A stretch of DNA of 64,000 nucleotides, taken from the IMG/VR virus record IMGVR_UViG_3300042566_000762, positions 42,462 to 106,461 of that record; one strand, given 5' to 3'. The notes below the pieces were generated by a model. That model was not told the origin of the DNA. It saw nothing but the letters and a program-made list of their open reading frames with translations, and ran no database searches. The DNA comes from a virus. Below are positions 51,794 through 61,611 of the stretch, piece by piece. The translations under genes were made by a program, and so were the position numbers. Each line of letters begins with the position of its first letter. The first letter of the stretch is position 1.

Positions 51794-52849
51794 TTAAATT
51801 ATTTGAAATGTGTATTTTCCATCAGATATATAATCTATACCATCTATTACAACTTTTAATTTTAATTTATAAATTCTATCAATTGGTAATGATTGTAAAT
51901 CTAATATAAAATAACTACCATTTGAATCACAACTTATTTTTGTGTAATTACCAAATGGAAATATAACCTCTTCAGTTAAATAATCTTCTAATTGATAATA
52001 CGATGTTTGTGGTAAATATTTTACATCACTATAATTGAATGTAGTTGCAAAATCTTTAATAGGAAATAATTCTCTACCTCTTACTTTGATTTTTATTTTA
52101 CTATTTGCGGTATATTTTGATTTTAAATTGGTAATTGATACTTTAAAATTATCCACTGGCATTGCCGTTATTGACCCCGTTGGTGCAAATGAACTGCCAT
52201 CCCAAACTACTTCTAATGTTGGTTCATATATAGTGTGTGTCTCTTTCGAAAAGAATTTAAGAACACCATAATCCAATACATCCTCTTCAGCTGCAAAATT
52301 ATGATGAATAATAAATCCGTTATTTGGTAAAGAACCACTAACCCACAATTTAACAATATTAGTTACATCCATTTTAATATCATCACTTTCATAATTAAAA
52401 GATTGTGATGCCTGTGATGCCGTATACCATGTACCTCCTTCTGCGTTTGATGAACCGGTTGTACCAGCTACATAATATGCAGTTCCACCAATTGTATTAT
52501 CTTGCCAACTATCTACTCCGTTTTTATATTTCCAACTAATACCATCCGATGTTATATTATCGAATTTAGTACCGGTTCCCATTGTCCAACTTTGTGAAAC
52601 TGCATTTGCAAATAATGTATATTGCAATGGAATTTCCTCAGACCCAGCAGCTTTTAAATTTAAATATGTTTTCCACCCACTACCTGTTTCTAAATTTGAA
52701 ACATCGAATTTAATCAATGTTCTGGCTAAATCTTTTGTAGAACCATAATAAAGTTTACCTACTTCCAATATCTCATCTCTACCTGAATTTTGTTCGGGTT
52801 GTTGTAAGTAGATACTAGCGTCATATGATGATGTGTATAATTTATGCAT
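51794..52849 (-). CDS. Virion protein with DNRLRE-like beta domain
   Basis: 351 residues. The N-terminal two-thirds (TSSYDASIYLQQ, ARTLIKFDVSNL, DIKMDVTNIVKLWVSGSLPN, GFIIHH) follow the DNRLRE pattern, a beta-sandwich found in secreted and surface proteins of bacteria and in phage tails. The C-terminal third is beta-rich. It shares one base with the gp6 gene and is expected in the baseplate or a tail appendage. Confidence 0.65.
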   Translation of the reverse strand: MHKLYTSSYDASIYLQQPEQNSGRDEILEVGKLYYGSTKDLARTLIKFDVSNLETGSGWKTYLNLKAAGSEEIPLQYTLFANAVSQSWTMGTGTKFDNITSDGISWKYKNGVDSWQDNTIGGTAYYVAGTTGSSNAEGGTWYTASQASQSFNYESDDIKMDVTNIVKLWVSGSLPNNGFIIHHNFAAEEDVLDYGVLKFFSKETHTIYEPTLEVVWDGSSFAPTGSITAMPVDNFKVSITNLKSKYTANSKIKIKVRGRELFPIKDFATTFNYSDVKYLPQTSYYQLEDYLTEEVIFPFGNYTKISCDSNGSYFILDLQSLPIDRIYKLKLKVVIDGIDYISDGKYTFQII

Positions 52850-54867
52850 TATAATGCCCTCCCTTTTATGTCTTTATTTGGATATTTTACTTCAAAGATA
52901 CATGGGTCTAAAGATGGATAAACTATCTTTCCCTTTGTAGCTTCATCAATATTATATCTATTTGGTGAATATTCTCCGTCTCCCGCACATAGATTGTATA
53001 TTTTAACCGATGGAACACTCATAACTCCTTCTACATTTGCAAGTAATAATTCTATTTCCGAAATGTTTATTGGTTTATTGAATGTCCAATTATCTATATT
53101 AAAATAAGATTGAACTTCTGCTAAACAAGATGCAAGAACTTCTCTTTTATTATAATTGGAATAACTAATTATTTCAAAATCACATCCAATATTAACTATA
53201 AATCCGTCAATCATATTTACCGCATCGGTAATCATTCTATATTCACCCAAATATGTTTTAAGATTTTGTTTAATTGCCTGATTTAATTGTGTTAGTTTTT
53301 TATCACTATTATATCCTAAAACATACATGTTTATTGCAAATGGGTTATTCACCTCTGCAATTGCACTCTTTTTTTGTGTTAAATATTTAACCAATTCTTT
53401 TTGAATTTCTGATTTGGCCATTCCTTTCATTGAGTCTACTAAATTTGTAAACTCTGCAATATTATTAGGACTTGCTAAAATAGAAGATGGAGAATTGTTA
53501 TCAATTTCACCATCTGGACTAACATATACTTTTGCAACACTACCATATCTTGCTGGCATTGATAGAGCTCTAACAACATAGTCTTGTCTTGTTACTGCTC
53601 TATTTTGAGAACCAAATGTTGCCAAAGCGTTTTGTCTAATTTCTTCAATAGACTCTGCACCTCTACCACCTACTGCAGCCTCAATATTTTCAACTGCCAA
53701 TGTTGTTTTAATTTGATTATATATTCTTAAGTTATCATCGTTTAAAGATAATAAATCCTCTTCATATTCTAATCTAGTAATATTGGTTAAATCTCCTTTG
53801 TTTATATTAGAATTAATACCACCACCTACTAAATATTTTACAATTAATGTTGTATTTGTAGGTGCAATACCAAATGTATTTGTTTTTAAAAAGTTAGATG
53901 GGTCAATTCCTTGGTTTAATCTATTAATTGAATTTGCTAACCCTAATCCTATATTTTTTGTATTTGGTAAAATGATTTCATCATTCATTGTAATATCACC
54001 ACTACCAAATTGTAAATCGGTTGTATTATTTGCATTTAATTTTACCGAATATCTTCTAGGAACTTTTTGAACTTCTAAAATATATGGAACCACCGATGAA
54101 GATGTATATAATTCACCATTATATTCCATATTGGGTTGTTCAACAAATATACTCTCTTGAGCCAAATAAGGAACTTCATAATATTTGTTATTACTACTAT
54201 CCGTAACAGAAACTATATGAATAATATTAGTATCAGTTAATGTTAAAGTTGGATAATCAACATCACCACCCATCATAAATGTAGTAGAAACTTCACTTGC
54301 TGATATTGCCTTTACTAATTTACTAATTAAATATTGTGTAGGAACTCCCGTTGCATCTCTTTCATATACACTTATTTCTCTATCTATTTCGTTTTCAAAG
54401 TCAACCGAATCGGTTGTTCTAAATATAATATCGGAACTACTATTAGACTTTATCTCCATTCCCTCTTTTATTTTTAAATAAAATTTAGAATCTGGACCAT
54501 AGTTACCGGCCGCACCTAATGATGGAACAATTTGATAAACTTTAATAGTTGTAGTTGCGGGTGATGTTAATTTTGGTTTATATCCCATTGTTTGTGCAAG
54601 TGCCACAACGTTTTTACGTTCGGTAGCATTTGCTAACATAGATTCCTTTAATTGTGTATCTTGATAAAATGAAAGAACATCACCAACATATGATGCCATA
54701 TCAATAAAGATGGTACCAGGTGAAGCTTCGGAAAAATCGGCATAACTATCTGGAAAATATGTTTGTGTAAAATTTACCAAATTTTGCTTAAATGCTGAAA
54801 AATCTTTACCAATATAGTTTATATCTTTACCGGTTCCCCAAGATTTATTTAAAGGTTTAATTGCCAT
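52849..54867 (-). CDS. 6: Baseplate wedge protein (T4 gp6-like)
   Basis: 672 residues, close to T4 gp6 (660). The N-terminus is the conserved wedge motif (GKDINYIGKDFSAFKQNL; YADFSEASPGTIFIDMASYVGDVLSFYQD), followed by the gpJ-like region with RGAESIEEIRQNALATFGSQNRAVTRQDYVVRA. gp6 dimers form the continuous ring of the baseplate and are needed for the sheath-contraction switch. Adjacent to gp25, as in other T4-like genomes. Confidence 0.93.
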   Translation of the reverse strand: MAIKPLNKSWGTGKDINYIGKDFSAFKQNLVNFTQTYFPDSYADFSEASPGTIFIDMASYVGDVLSFYQDTQLKESMLANATERKNVVALAQTMGYKPKLTSPATTTIKVYQIVPSLGAAGNYGPDSKFYLKIKEGMEIKSNSSSDIIFRTTDSVDFENEIDREISVYERDATGVPTQYLISKLVKAISASEVSTTFMMGGDVDYPTLTLTDTNIIHIVSVTDSSNNKYYEVPYLAQESIFVEQPNMEYNGELYTSSSVVPYILEVQKVPRRYSVKLNANNTTDLQFGSGDITMNDEIILPNTKNIGLGLANSINRLNQGIDPSNFLKTNTFGIAPTNTTLIVKYLVGGGINSNINKGDLTNITRLEYEEDLLSLNDDNLRIYNQIKTTLAVENIEAAVGGRGAESIEEIRQNALATFGSQNRAVTRQDYVVRALSMPARYGSVAKVYVSPDGEIDNNSPSSILASPNNIAEFTNLVDSMKGMAKSEIQKELVKYLTQKKSAIAEVNNPFAINMYVLGYNSDKKLTQLNQAIKQNLKTYLGEYRMITDAVNMIDGFIVNIGCDFEIISYSNYNKREVLASCLAEVQSYFNIDNWTFNKPINISEIELLLANVEGVMSVPSVKIYNLCAGDGEYSPNRYNIDEATKGKIVYPSLDPCIFEVKYPNKDIKGRAL

Positions 54868-54874
54868 TTTTATT

Positions 54875-55309
54875 TTATTCTTTTATTGTTACCTGAATAC
54901 TGTCTGTTATATCAGGATTAATTACCAATGAAAATACTACATTTAAATTAATTAAATGATTATCAATATCTTTATCATCAAAATCAAAAACAATTTCTTC
55001 AATATTAACTTCAGGTATCCAATAATTTACAGCCTGCTCTATTGATTGTTGAATTTTATTTTCTATTTGTCCTGGAATAAATGGTTCAAATAAAACTCTA
55101 TGAACATCACAACCAAAAAGAGGGTTCATAATTCTTTCACCTTTTTTTGTTAAAATGAGATTTTTAATATTTTCTGCAAGTTGTTTTCTAGTTGTATAAT
55201 TTTTTTGAAATACACCATCCTTATTTGAATTAGAAAATCCAATACTTAGTGCTTTATTTTCATTTTGAACTAAGTCGTTAACCGGTATTTTACCTAAATC
55301 AATTGCCAT
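54875..55309 (-). CDS. 25: Baseplate wedge protein (T4 gp25-like)
   Basis: 144 residues, near T4 gp25 (132). The central LILTKKGERIMNPLFGCDVHRVLFEP motif is the family's EPR-like core (KGERxxxPxFG), followed by VEEIVFDF-type strands. gp25 binds gp6 and nucleates the sheath. The gene ends 7 nt before gp6 and begins 3 nt after the unknown 166-residue gene. Confidence 0.92.
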   Translation of the reverse strand: MAIDLGKIPVNDLVQNENKALSIGFSNSNKDGVFQKNYTTRKQLAENIKNLILTKKGERIMNPLFGCDVHRVLFEPFIPGQIENKIQQSIEQAVNYWIPEVNIEEIVFDFDDKDIDNHLINLNVVFSLVINPDITDSIQVTIKE

Positions 55310-55312
55310 TTA

Positions 55313-55813
55313 TTATTTAAATCTTTTTACTAATTCACTATAATCTCTTGTCAATGCTTTTATTGTTGCATCTTGTAAACCATCACCGGTTGATTCGAAT
55401 TGTTGTGGAATGTTTTTAGGAATTTGAATACCCTCTCTATAATCCATTGTTTCCCAATCTCCTTCCATAGTTTTTTGTGGTTGTATCATATCTAATACAC
55501 TTCCACCACCTTGGCCACCTTCCACACGTTGTGCAGCAGTAAATGGTTGAGTCATGTTTAAAATCTCATTAATCATAGGGTCTTTTGTAAACTCCTTTTG
55601 TATTTGAGGTCTTTGCTGAATAACTTGTTGTCTTTTAACCGGTGTAGGTGTAACTTCTGTCATCTCTCTTAATGATGGAGTAGCTGATTTCTTTTGTGAG
55701 TTTAATGTAACTGCACCAGATTTGATAAGTTTAACAAGTTCTTCTTTTACTTGTAACTTAACTTCGTTTTTAACAACTTCTTTAATTAAAGTTAATAAAA
55801 TTTCTGATTTCAT
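55313..55813 (-). CDS. Small virion-operon protein, Gln/Pro-rich
   Basis: 166 residues. The N-terminal ~45 are helical and charged (EVVKNEVKLQVKEELVKLIK); the middle is Gln/Pro-rich (VIQQRPQIQKEF) and the rest contains GGQGGGSVLDMIQ and TMDYREGIQIPKN. No catalytic residues. Position before gp25 suggests a baseplate accessory or scaffold role; not recognised. Confidence 0.6.
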   Translation of the reverse strand: MKSEILLTLIKEVVKNEVKLQVKEELVKLIKSGAVTLNSQKKSATPSLREMTEVTPTPVKRQQVIQQRPQIQKEFTKDPMINEILNMTQPFTAAQRVEGGQGGGSVLDMIQPQKTMEGDWETMDYREGIQIPKNIPQQFESTGDGLQDATIKALTRDYSELVKRFK

Positions 55814-55839
55814 AATAATTGTTTATATATGTTTTAGTA

Positions 55840-55850
55840 ATAAATATCTA
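55840..55850 (-). promoter_or_regulatory. Late-promoter-like motif before the 166-residue baseplate-operon gene
   Basis: TAGATATTTAT on the coding strand, 26 nt before the ATG at 55813; the first motif of the gp25-gp6 run. Confidence 0.45.
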
Positions 55851-55861
55851 AAGTTTAAAAA

Positions 55862-57238
55862 TTACCCACCACCACGATTTACAGCACTTTTAACTGTTTG
55901 TATAGTTGTATTTAATCCAGTTTGTACCGATTGAACACCTGAGTCGATTGCACCTGTTAATCCTTTTTCACTTATTTGTTCTAATACGGAAGTTGCACCT
56001 TCTTCTAATCCATAATCAATAAGATTTTCTTTTACTTCCTCAAATAACTCTTTAGGATTTTTTACCATCTCCTTAAGACTTTTACTAAATGGATTAATTA
56101 CAGGAATAGCAAATGGTTTTGTTATATAACCGGCCCAAGGAGTTACCATCACCGGTATTGGTATACCGGTTAATGATGTTTTATGAAACGTTATATGTGT
56201 ACCAATAAGTGTTAATAAGTGTAAATTTGCATTTACTATAAAACTAAGTAACCATTGGTCAACAGTCCCAGCTGGTAGCAACGGAACAGGAATAAAAACT
56301 CCAGGAAAAATACAAAAACTCATAATAGTTCTATCTCCAGGAGTTCTCAATGCGGGTGGGGTTGCAAAGATTGGTGTATCATCTCTATTCATTTGTCTAA
56401 ATGCCCACCAAGCTACTATAATAAGTGCAACTTTTTGCATCAAATCTCCCTTTGGGTCATATTTAATTGATTCAATCATTAGACCAGCTAGAGCTTGATT
56501 TGCTTCATTTAGTCCGTAATTTATTAAACTAGCAATGGATTTCTTTTTAAATTTTATTTTAAAGTTTTTCTTTTGACCACCAAATATATTTTTTTCACCA
56601 AATTTGGGTGATGTTTTAGTTTCTACAAAATTGGTTGATTTAAATCCAGATTGTTCGACATGTAACATTCCAGGAAAAGCTATAAAGCCACCCACAATAA
56701 CGCTTTCATATTCTGTTAAAAAGGTTTCAACCCACTCTGCGGTTTCTAAATAATTTAGAACATGTTCAGCGCCCGAACTTCTTTTTGTATTTTCTTTTTC
56801 TGCAGAACCATCTGCAATTTCTTTAGCTTGTTTTTTTAAAATTTTAACACCAATTTTAAAATCAACGGCCACTTTACCAGTTCTTCTATCATATGATAAT
56901 GCTCTTTTTCTTTTTATAAAATTTTGATATTTTTTAAAACTCTTTGTCGCTGTATTTAAAGTTTCAGACTCCATGCCAAACAAAGCTACCGGATTATCTT
57001 TTGTTAAAAATGTTCTCATATTTAAATAGAACATTCCCCAACTACCAGAGGATTCTATTTGTTTTTTCTTTTTATCTGCCGCATCGGCCATTGCTTTCTT
57101 TCTAGTAGCTTTGGTTTCTTTTTTAGTTTCGGCTTGTTTGTATTGTTTTTTTAAAGCATCATTTTTAGCTTTTTCTTGCTTTCTATTTAATGTTGCTGTT
57201 TCTGCACCATGGCGACTTGTAATAGGAATGTACACCAT
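55862..57238 (-). CDS. Basic/hydrophobic virion protein of unknown function
   Basis: 458 residues. The N-terminal ~65 residues are a very basic helix (KQEKAKNDALKKQYKQ, TKATRKKAMADAADKKKKQ). The middle carries charged alpha/beta segments. Residues ~280-400 are hydrophobic and Pro-rich (LIIVAWWAFRQ, FPGVFIPVPLLPAG, GIPIPVMVTPWAGYI), with possible membrane-interacting stretches. The Gly-rich end follows a predicted helix. Between the spike gene and the gp25 operon; might be a tail-tip or membrane-interacting protein, but nothing specific is visible. Confidence 0.6.
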   Translation of the reverse strand: MVYIPITSRHGAETATLNRKQEKAKNDALKKQYKQAETKKETKATRKKAMADAADKKKKQIESSGSWGMFYLNMRTFLTKDNPVALFGMESETLNTATKSFKKYQNFIKRKRALSYDRRTGKVAVDFKIGVKILKKQAKEIADGSAEKENTKRSSGAEHVLNYLETAEWVETFLTEYESVIVGGFIAFPGMLHVEQSGFKSTNFVETKTSPKFGEKNIFGGQKKNFKIKFKKKSIASLINYGLNEANQALAGLMIESIKYDPKGDLMQKVALIIVAWWAFRQMNRDDTPIFATPPALRTPGDRTIMSFCIFPGVFIPVPLLPAGTVDQWLLSFIVNANLHLLTLIGTHITFHKTSLTGIPIPVMVTPWAGYITKPFAIPVINPFSKSLKEMVKNPKELFEEVKENLIDYGLEEGATSVLEQISEKGLTGAIDSGVQSVQTGLNTTIQTVKSAVNRGGG

Positions 57239-57244
57239 TTTAAA

Positions 57245-58516
57245 TTAGTTTTTACTTAAGAAATTTCTTGCAGATAATATTACATCCAATTTTCCTTGTA
57301 ATTCTTTAAATGCGGGAGTATTAACTGGCCCAATTGCAGATGGGCCTGCGGGAGTGTAAAATACTTGATTTGCAATCAAATCTATTAGTGAAGTTAATAC
57401 ATCAACTAACTCACCACCCAATACCATTTGTTGAACATCTGCCCCTGCATCGCCGGCACCACTATCACTTCCCAAATATACTTGTCCACTACCTTCAGTA
57501 TTCAAATATATTTTAGTTCCAGTATGTAATGTAATGTCACCATCCGAATGTTCATAAATAGAACTTGCTGCATCTACTGAAAAAACACCATCAGTTATCA
57601 CACCGGTGTTGCCTTTACCAAATATAATAAACTCACTTGCTTTTGCTGATAAAATAATTCTATCGGAATTTACAATCAGTTGGTCACCTGTTAGGTTGCC
57701 AGATGATGGGTATCCTGAAAATGCTGTTTTTGATTTACCAATAGTTTCTTTAAATGGAACTTTTATTTTTCCAGATGTTAGGTAAATAGATGTTCCATCT
57801 TTATTAATATCTTCATCAACCAATTCACCCAATTTTTTACTATTTAAACTTGGATTTTGTTTATTACGAATGAATATACCAGGTGAAGAAGTTTTACCAT
57901 CCTCAGTTAAAAAAAATTCAGAAAATCTAATAGTATTACCTACTCTACCAGTTATAAATGTATCACCGATTCTGGGTTGTAAGAAATGTATTTTTTCGTT
58001 TACTTTATATTCTCTTTTATTTTTTTGTTTACTTGTATTTGATTTCTCAGGTATACCGGTAGTTTGTGCAGCTGAATAGTTTTGGTCTGTTTTTGGTGTT
58101 CCAATATATTCAACCGGTTCACTTGCAATTGTAGTTTTTAAATCTTCTCTATAATTTGGATATTGTGTATTTGAAAATGGTAACCAAAAATGTTGTTTAC
58201 CAATATCCAAAATTAAAACAGTTTCACCTACAATTGGATATGTTACATTATTTTTATCAAACGGAATAGCGTAATCTTCTAAACGAATCGAATACTCTCT
58301 TTGAAATTGAATAGCACCTAAAAATCTAACATCAGGGTCTTTGTCTTTATATTTATTATCATTATAAATTACACTTGCACTAATATTATATTCAAGCTTA
58401 TCATCTTTTATTTCTTGAATTTTTGTATATACCTTTCTAACATTCGCTAGAAATATATTCATACTATTACCACTATCGCCAGTAAATTCGGAGTTTGTAG
58501 TTATATTGTCGTACAT
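57245..58516 (-). CDS. 5: Baseplate hub/spike protein (T4 gp5-like, no lysozyme domain)
   Basis: 423 residues. The N-terminal region (RFLGAIQFQREYSIRLED, YPIVGETVLILDIG, FWLPFSNT) is an OB-fold typical of gp5/gpV spikes. The C-terminal part has repeated short strands (DRIILSAKASEFIIFGKG, GDITLHTGTKIYLNTEG) as in the triple beta-helix needle. The lysozyme domain present in T4 gp5 is absent; cell-wall degradation must be provided elsewhere. The final ~70 residues are helical, which is unusual. Confidence 0.75.
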   Translation of the reverse strand: MYDNITTNSEFTGDSGNSMNIFLANVRKVYTKIQEIKDDKLEYNISASVIYNDNKYKDKDPDVRFLGAIQFQREYSIRLEDYAIPFDKNNVTYPIVGETVLILDIGKQHFWLPFSNTQYPNYREDLKTTIASEPVEYIGTPKTDQNYSAAQTTGIPEKSNTSKQKNKREYKVNEKIHFLQPRIGDTFITGRVGNTIRFSEFFLTEDGKTSSPGIFIRNKQNPSLNSKKLGELVDEDINKDGTSIYLTSGKIKVPFKETIGKSKTAFSGYPSSGNLTGDQLIVNSDRIILSAKASEFIIFGKGNTGVITDGVFSVDAASSIYEHSDGDITLHTGTKIYLNTEGSGQVYLGSDSGAGDAGADVQQMVLGGELVDVLTSLIDLIANQVFYTPAGPSAIGPVNTPAFKELQGKLDVILSARNFLSKN

Positions 58517-58921
58517 CTATAATTTAGTTTTAATTTCTTCAATTTCTATTTCTAAATCACCCATTTTTTCTTTTGTCTTTTCTTCTACTGCATTTATAGT
58601 ATCTTCCATATCTGCCAGTAATTGAGCCTTTTCGTTTTCACTTAACCAACCATCTTCACCAATACCCTTAGCTTCAGCAGCTGCAAGTCTTTGTGCAATA
58701 GTTGCAAGTTTAATTAAGTGGTCATCGTTTTTAACCGATACCTCAATTAAGTCTTTTATAATTGGTGCAATTACAGTTGCTTCACCAACATTACGAATTA
58801 ATTTCCTCAAAGATTCTATCAATTCGGAAATGTTTTTCTTTTTGTTTTGTTGATTTTCGTATATATCTTTAAACAATGATGATAAGTTTTTACCATCAAA
58901 TAATTGAAATTCGTTTGCCAT
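58517..58921 (-). CDS. Small helical virion-operon protein
   Basis: 134 residues, almost entirely helical, with RKLIRNVGEATVIAPIIKDL and a coiled-coil C-terminus (EEKTKEKMGDLEIEIEEIK). It lies immediately upstream of the spike gene with no gap and could be its chaperone or assembly partner. No known homologue is recognised. Confidence 0.62.
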   Translation of the reverse strand: MANEFQLFDGKNLSSLFKDIYENQQNKKKNISELIESLRKLIRNVGEATVIAPIIKDLIEVSVKNDDHLIKLATIAQRLAAAEAKGIGEDGWLSENEKAQLLADMEDTINAVEEKTKEKMGDLEIEIEEIKTKL

Positions 58922-58944
58922 ATTTGTTATTTACCTACTAATAA

Positions 58945-60642
58945 TTATTTACTAATCAAAAATTTACCCAATACTAAATAATCCATATCACAATTATGAA
59001 ATGTCCAAATTGCTTTTTGTGGGTCATTTGTCATTGTATGGTCTTTTAAGTTAAACGATGTATTCAATAGAATAGGTGTTCCTGTTAGTTTTTCGAACTC
59101 CTTTAATAAGTCATAGTAAAGTGGGTTATCTTCTCTTTTAAGTGTCTGTATCCTTGCAGAATTGTCAACATGGGTTACTGACGGAATGTTTACATCCTTT
59201 TTAACTTTGACAACCTGATTCATATAGGGAACATCTTCTTCTGATAGAAAATACTTTTGATAATCTTCATGTGTAACCGATGGAGCAAATGGTCTAAACA
59301 TTTCTCTCTTTTTGACAACCTTATTAATTCTATCTCTAATGTCGGACAAATGTGGATTACCTAATATAGAACGATTACCTAATGCTCTTGCACCAAATTC
59401 GGTTCTACCTTGAAACCAACCAACTATATTACCTTCTTCAATTAATTTTGCAACCTCTTTACACAATGTCTGATGGGTATCATGCATTATAACCTTACTT
59501 CTATTGTTTTGTAATATAATTTTAAGTAATTCAGGACTACTCCACTCTTCACCCAAATATGGAGATTGATTATCACCACCTTTTACTTTTGGATTACCCA
59601 ATAGAATGTGATGTTGATATAAACATGCACCTATTGCAGAACCCGCATCCGATGGAGCAAATGGAATCCAAACATTTTTGATTGACGTAGCTGTTTTTAT
59701 TTTACCATTGGCAGTTCCGTTGTATGCACATCCACCGCCCAACACCAAATTCTCACATTCCCAAATATTGGTAATTCTATTGATAATAAAATATAAAGCA
59801 CTTTCATACCATTTTTGTAATGATGCAGCTAAGTCTTTGTGATGTTGTTCAATGGGTTCATCTTTAAATCTTGGTGGAAACCCAATCAAATCAATTAACT
59901 TATCATTAAACATATCGTTATCGGATGTATGCCATGTAAAGTAAGACATATCCATCTTTACGATGTCAATTTCACCACCAGTAGTAACAACTTTGTCAAA
60001 TATGTTATTATATTTTTGATTATCACCATATGGTGCCAATCCCATTACTTTATACTCACCTTCGTTTGGTTTAAATCCTAAATAAGCAGTAAATGCCGAA
60101 TAGATTAAACCCAATGAATGTGGAAAGTGTAATGTTTGTATTTTATGAAAGCCTATGTCATCACACATTGCTGCATATATAGTATGTGATTCACCAACTC
60201 CATCAATTGATAAACCTATTGCTTTATCAAATGGTGATGTGTAGTAAGATAGTGCTAAATGTGATAAATGGTGTTGTGTATAAGTAATAATTCCTTCATA
60301 TCCAATAGATTTCAATATTCCTTTTAAATTACCTTCGGTTTGATTCCATCGTTTATTAAAGTTTCTCCATTTCATTGGAAATCTTAAACCACCCCATTTA
60401 CCAATTGTTTCTTTAACTCTTTCATATTTTAAATTCGGGTCTTCATACCAACAAACCATATCAATCTCATCAATTGTTATCTTTGTGTATTCCAAACACC
60501 ATTGAATTGCTTTAAACGGAAAAGAACTATCATGTTTAATTCCAGATAGTTTCTCTTCTTCAATAGCACAAATTACTTTACCATCTATAACGATTGTAGC
60601 TGCTGAATCGTGGTAAAATCCTGATAAACCTAATTGTATCAT
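58945..60642 (-). CDS. Carbamoyltransferase (NodU/TobZ/CmcH family)
   Basis: 565 residues with both family domains. The N-terminal YrdC-like kinase-fold part has GLSGFYHDSAA, QHHLSHLALSYYTSPF (iron-binding HHxxH) and LSIDGVGESHT; GGCAYNGTANGKI is the ATP-binding loop. The C-terminal part has GRTEFGARALGNRSIL and LNTSFNLKD. These enzymes transfer carbamoyl from carbamoyl-phosphate via carbamoyl-AMP to a hydroxyl of sugars or antibiotics. In a phage the acceptor could be a glycan built by the island or a modified DNA base. It lies 3 nt after the late sigma gene. Confidence 0.9.
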   Translation of the reverse strand: MIQLGLSGFYHDSAATIVIDGKVICAIEEEKLSGIKHDSSFPFKAIQWCLEYTKITIDEIDMVCWYEDPNLKYERVKETIGKWGGLRFPMKWRNFNKRWNQTEGNLKGILKSIGYEGIITYTQHHLSHLALSYYTSPFDKAIGLSIDGVGESHTIYAAMCDDIGFHKIQTLHFPHSLGLIYSAFTAYLGFKPNEGEYKVMGLAPYGDNQKYNNIFDKVVTTGGEIDIVKMDMSYFTWHTSDNDMFNDKLIDLIGFPPRFKDEPIEQHHKDLAASLQKWYESALYFIINRITNIWECENLVLGGGCAYNGTANGKIKTATSIKNVWIPFAPSDAGSAIGACLYQHHILLGNPKVKGGDNQSPYLGEEWSSPELLKIILQNNRSKVIMHDTHQTLCKEVAKLIEEGNIVGWFQGRTEFGARALGNRSILGNPHLSDIRDRINKVVKKREMFRPFAPSVTHEDYQKYFLSEEDVPYMNQVVKVKKDVNIPSVTHVDNSARIQTLKREDNPLYYDLLKEFEKLTGTPILLNTSFNLKDHTMTNDPQKAIWTFHNCDMDYLVLGKFLISK

Positions 60643-60645
60643 ATG

Positions 60646-61344
60646 TTATATTTTAATATCACCATCTTTGTCAAATTCATTATATAATTCCATTTGTCTT
60701 TCTTTCATTTTGTTGACAACTTTGGTTATGTAATGTGTAGGGTGGCCGGTCATTTCTCTAATAAGTAGATAAAGTGATTTTTTATTAAAATTTTCTATAT
60801 ACTCTGCTCTTCTAAATAATTCTAATACAGAATCTGCAATTTGTAAGTCTCTTTTCTTTGGAAAATAGTTTTCTAAATGTTTATCCCAATATTGTAACAT
60901 TCTAACATTAAAAATTCTATGTTCATCATTTCTTTGTTCTTCTCTAAAATTATTTTCTGTATCAAATGATTCTGGTAAGCCGGACATTATATCCGTATCT
61001 TTATATCGTTTATAATTTGCATTATTATTTAAAATCAAATAGTTTCTTGCAACAATAGTAAAGTATGAGAACGCTTTACCTTTACCACTTTTATACATAT
61101 GAATTTTTTCAATCATAAATGTAACAACCTCTGCCATTACATCTTTCGGGTCATCATCAAAATAAGTAAATTTCCATTTATTGTAAACTATCTCTGCAAG
61201 CTTATCAAATGCAGATGCAATTCTTTCTCTATACAATTTATCTTTAATATATTGGTCATTGGTTAGATTGTATTCAATAATAGCATCTTCGGTATCTTTT
61301 GTAAAGTATTGACGATTAGGGCCCCTTTTTTTTCTAATTGGCAT
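60646..61344 (-). CDS. 55: Late-transcription sigma factor (T4 gp55-like)
   Basis: 232 residues. DPKDVMAEVVTFMIEKIHMYKSGKGKAFSYFTIVARNYLI is the region-2 core of gp55-type sigma factors (promoter melting and core binding; K/Y/F-rich). The helical C-terminal REMTGHPTHYITKVVNKMKERQ could be a helix-turn-helix-like or clamp-binding end. It is longer than T4 gp55 (185). It should direct RNA polymerase to late promoters, probably the recurring (A/G)TATTTAT motifs here. Overlaps the upstream membrane-protein gene by 11 nt. Confidence 0.85.
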   Translation of the reverse strand: MPIRKKRGPNRQYFTKDTEDAIIEYNLTNDQYIKDKLYRERIASAFDKLAEIVYNKWKFTYFDDDPKDVMAEVVTFMIEKIHMYKSGKGKAFSYFTIVARNYLILNNNANYKRYKDTDIMSGLPESFDTENNFREEQRNDEHRIFNVRMLQYWDKHLENYFPKKRDLQIADSVLELFRRAEYIENFNKKSLYLLIREMTGHPTHYITKVVNKMKERQMELYNEFDKDGDIKI

Positions 61345-61609
61345 TTTGTTGTTTTTTGAATTTTTCGATAGTTTCTTTAATTTGATAAAATATAGAACCT
61401 ACTTCATCATCCTTCTCAAACATTTCACGACTATCAATTAGTCTCAATGCTTCCAGTAATGCTTCGTTTCTTTCTAACTCGGTTTGTAAAAAAATATCAT
61501 TTTCTTCAATGATATCTTCGTATTTTTCTAATTTATTTAAAAGATTATAAATTGCAAATGATAATGCAACTAATAATACTGATAATATTGTGATTATTGT
61601 GTATAACAT
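61334..61609 (-). CDS. Small membrane-anchored protein
   Basis: 91 residues. MLYTIITILSVLLVALSFAI is an N-terminal membrane helix; the rest is an acidic coiled coil (KLEKYEDIIEENDIFLQTEL). It resembles single-anchor phage proteins such as lysis or host-membrane factors, but no motif distinguishes these. It sits 2 nt after peptide deformylase and overlaps gp55. Confidence 0.7.
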   Translation of the reverse strand: MLYTIITILSVLLVALSFAIYNLLNKLEKYEDIIEENDIFLQTELERNEALLEALRLIDSREMFEKDDEVGSIFYQIKETIEKFKKQQNAN

Positions 61610-61611
61610 AA

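Noticed and set aside
57245-58516. Tail lysozyme in the spike gene
   Set aside because: No lysozyme catalytic motif between the OB-fold and the needle part.
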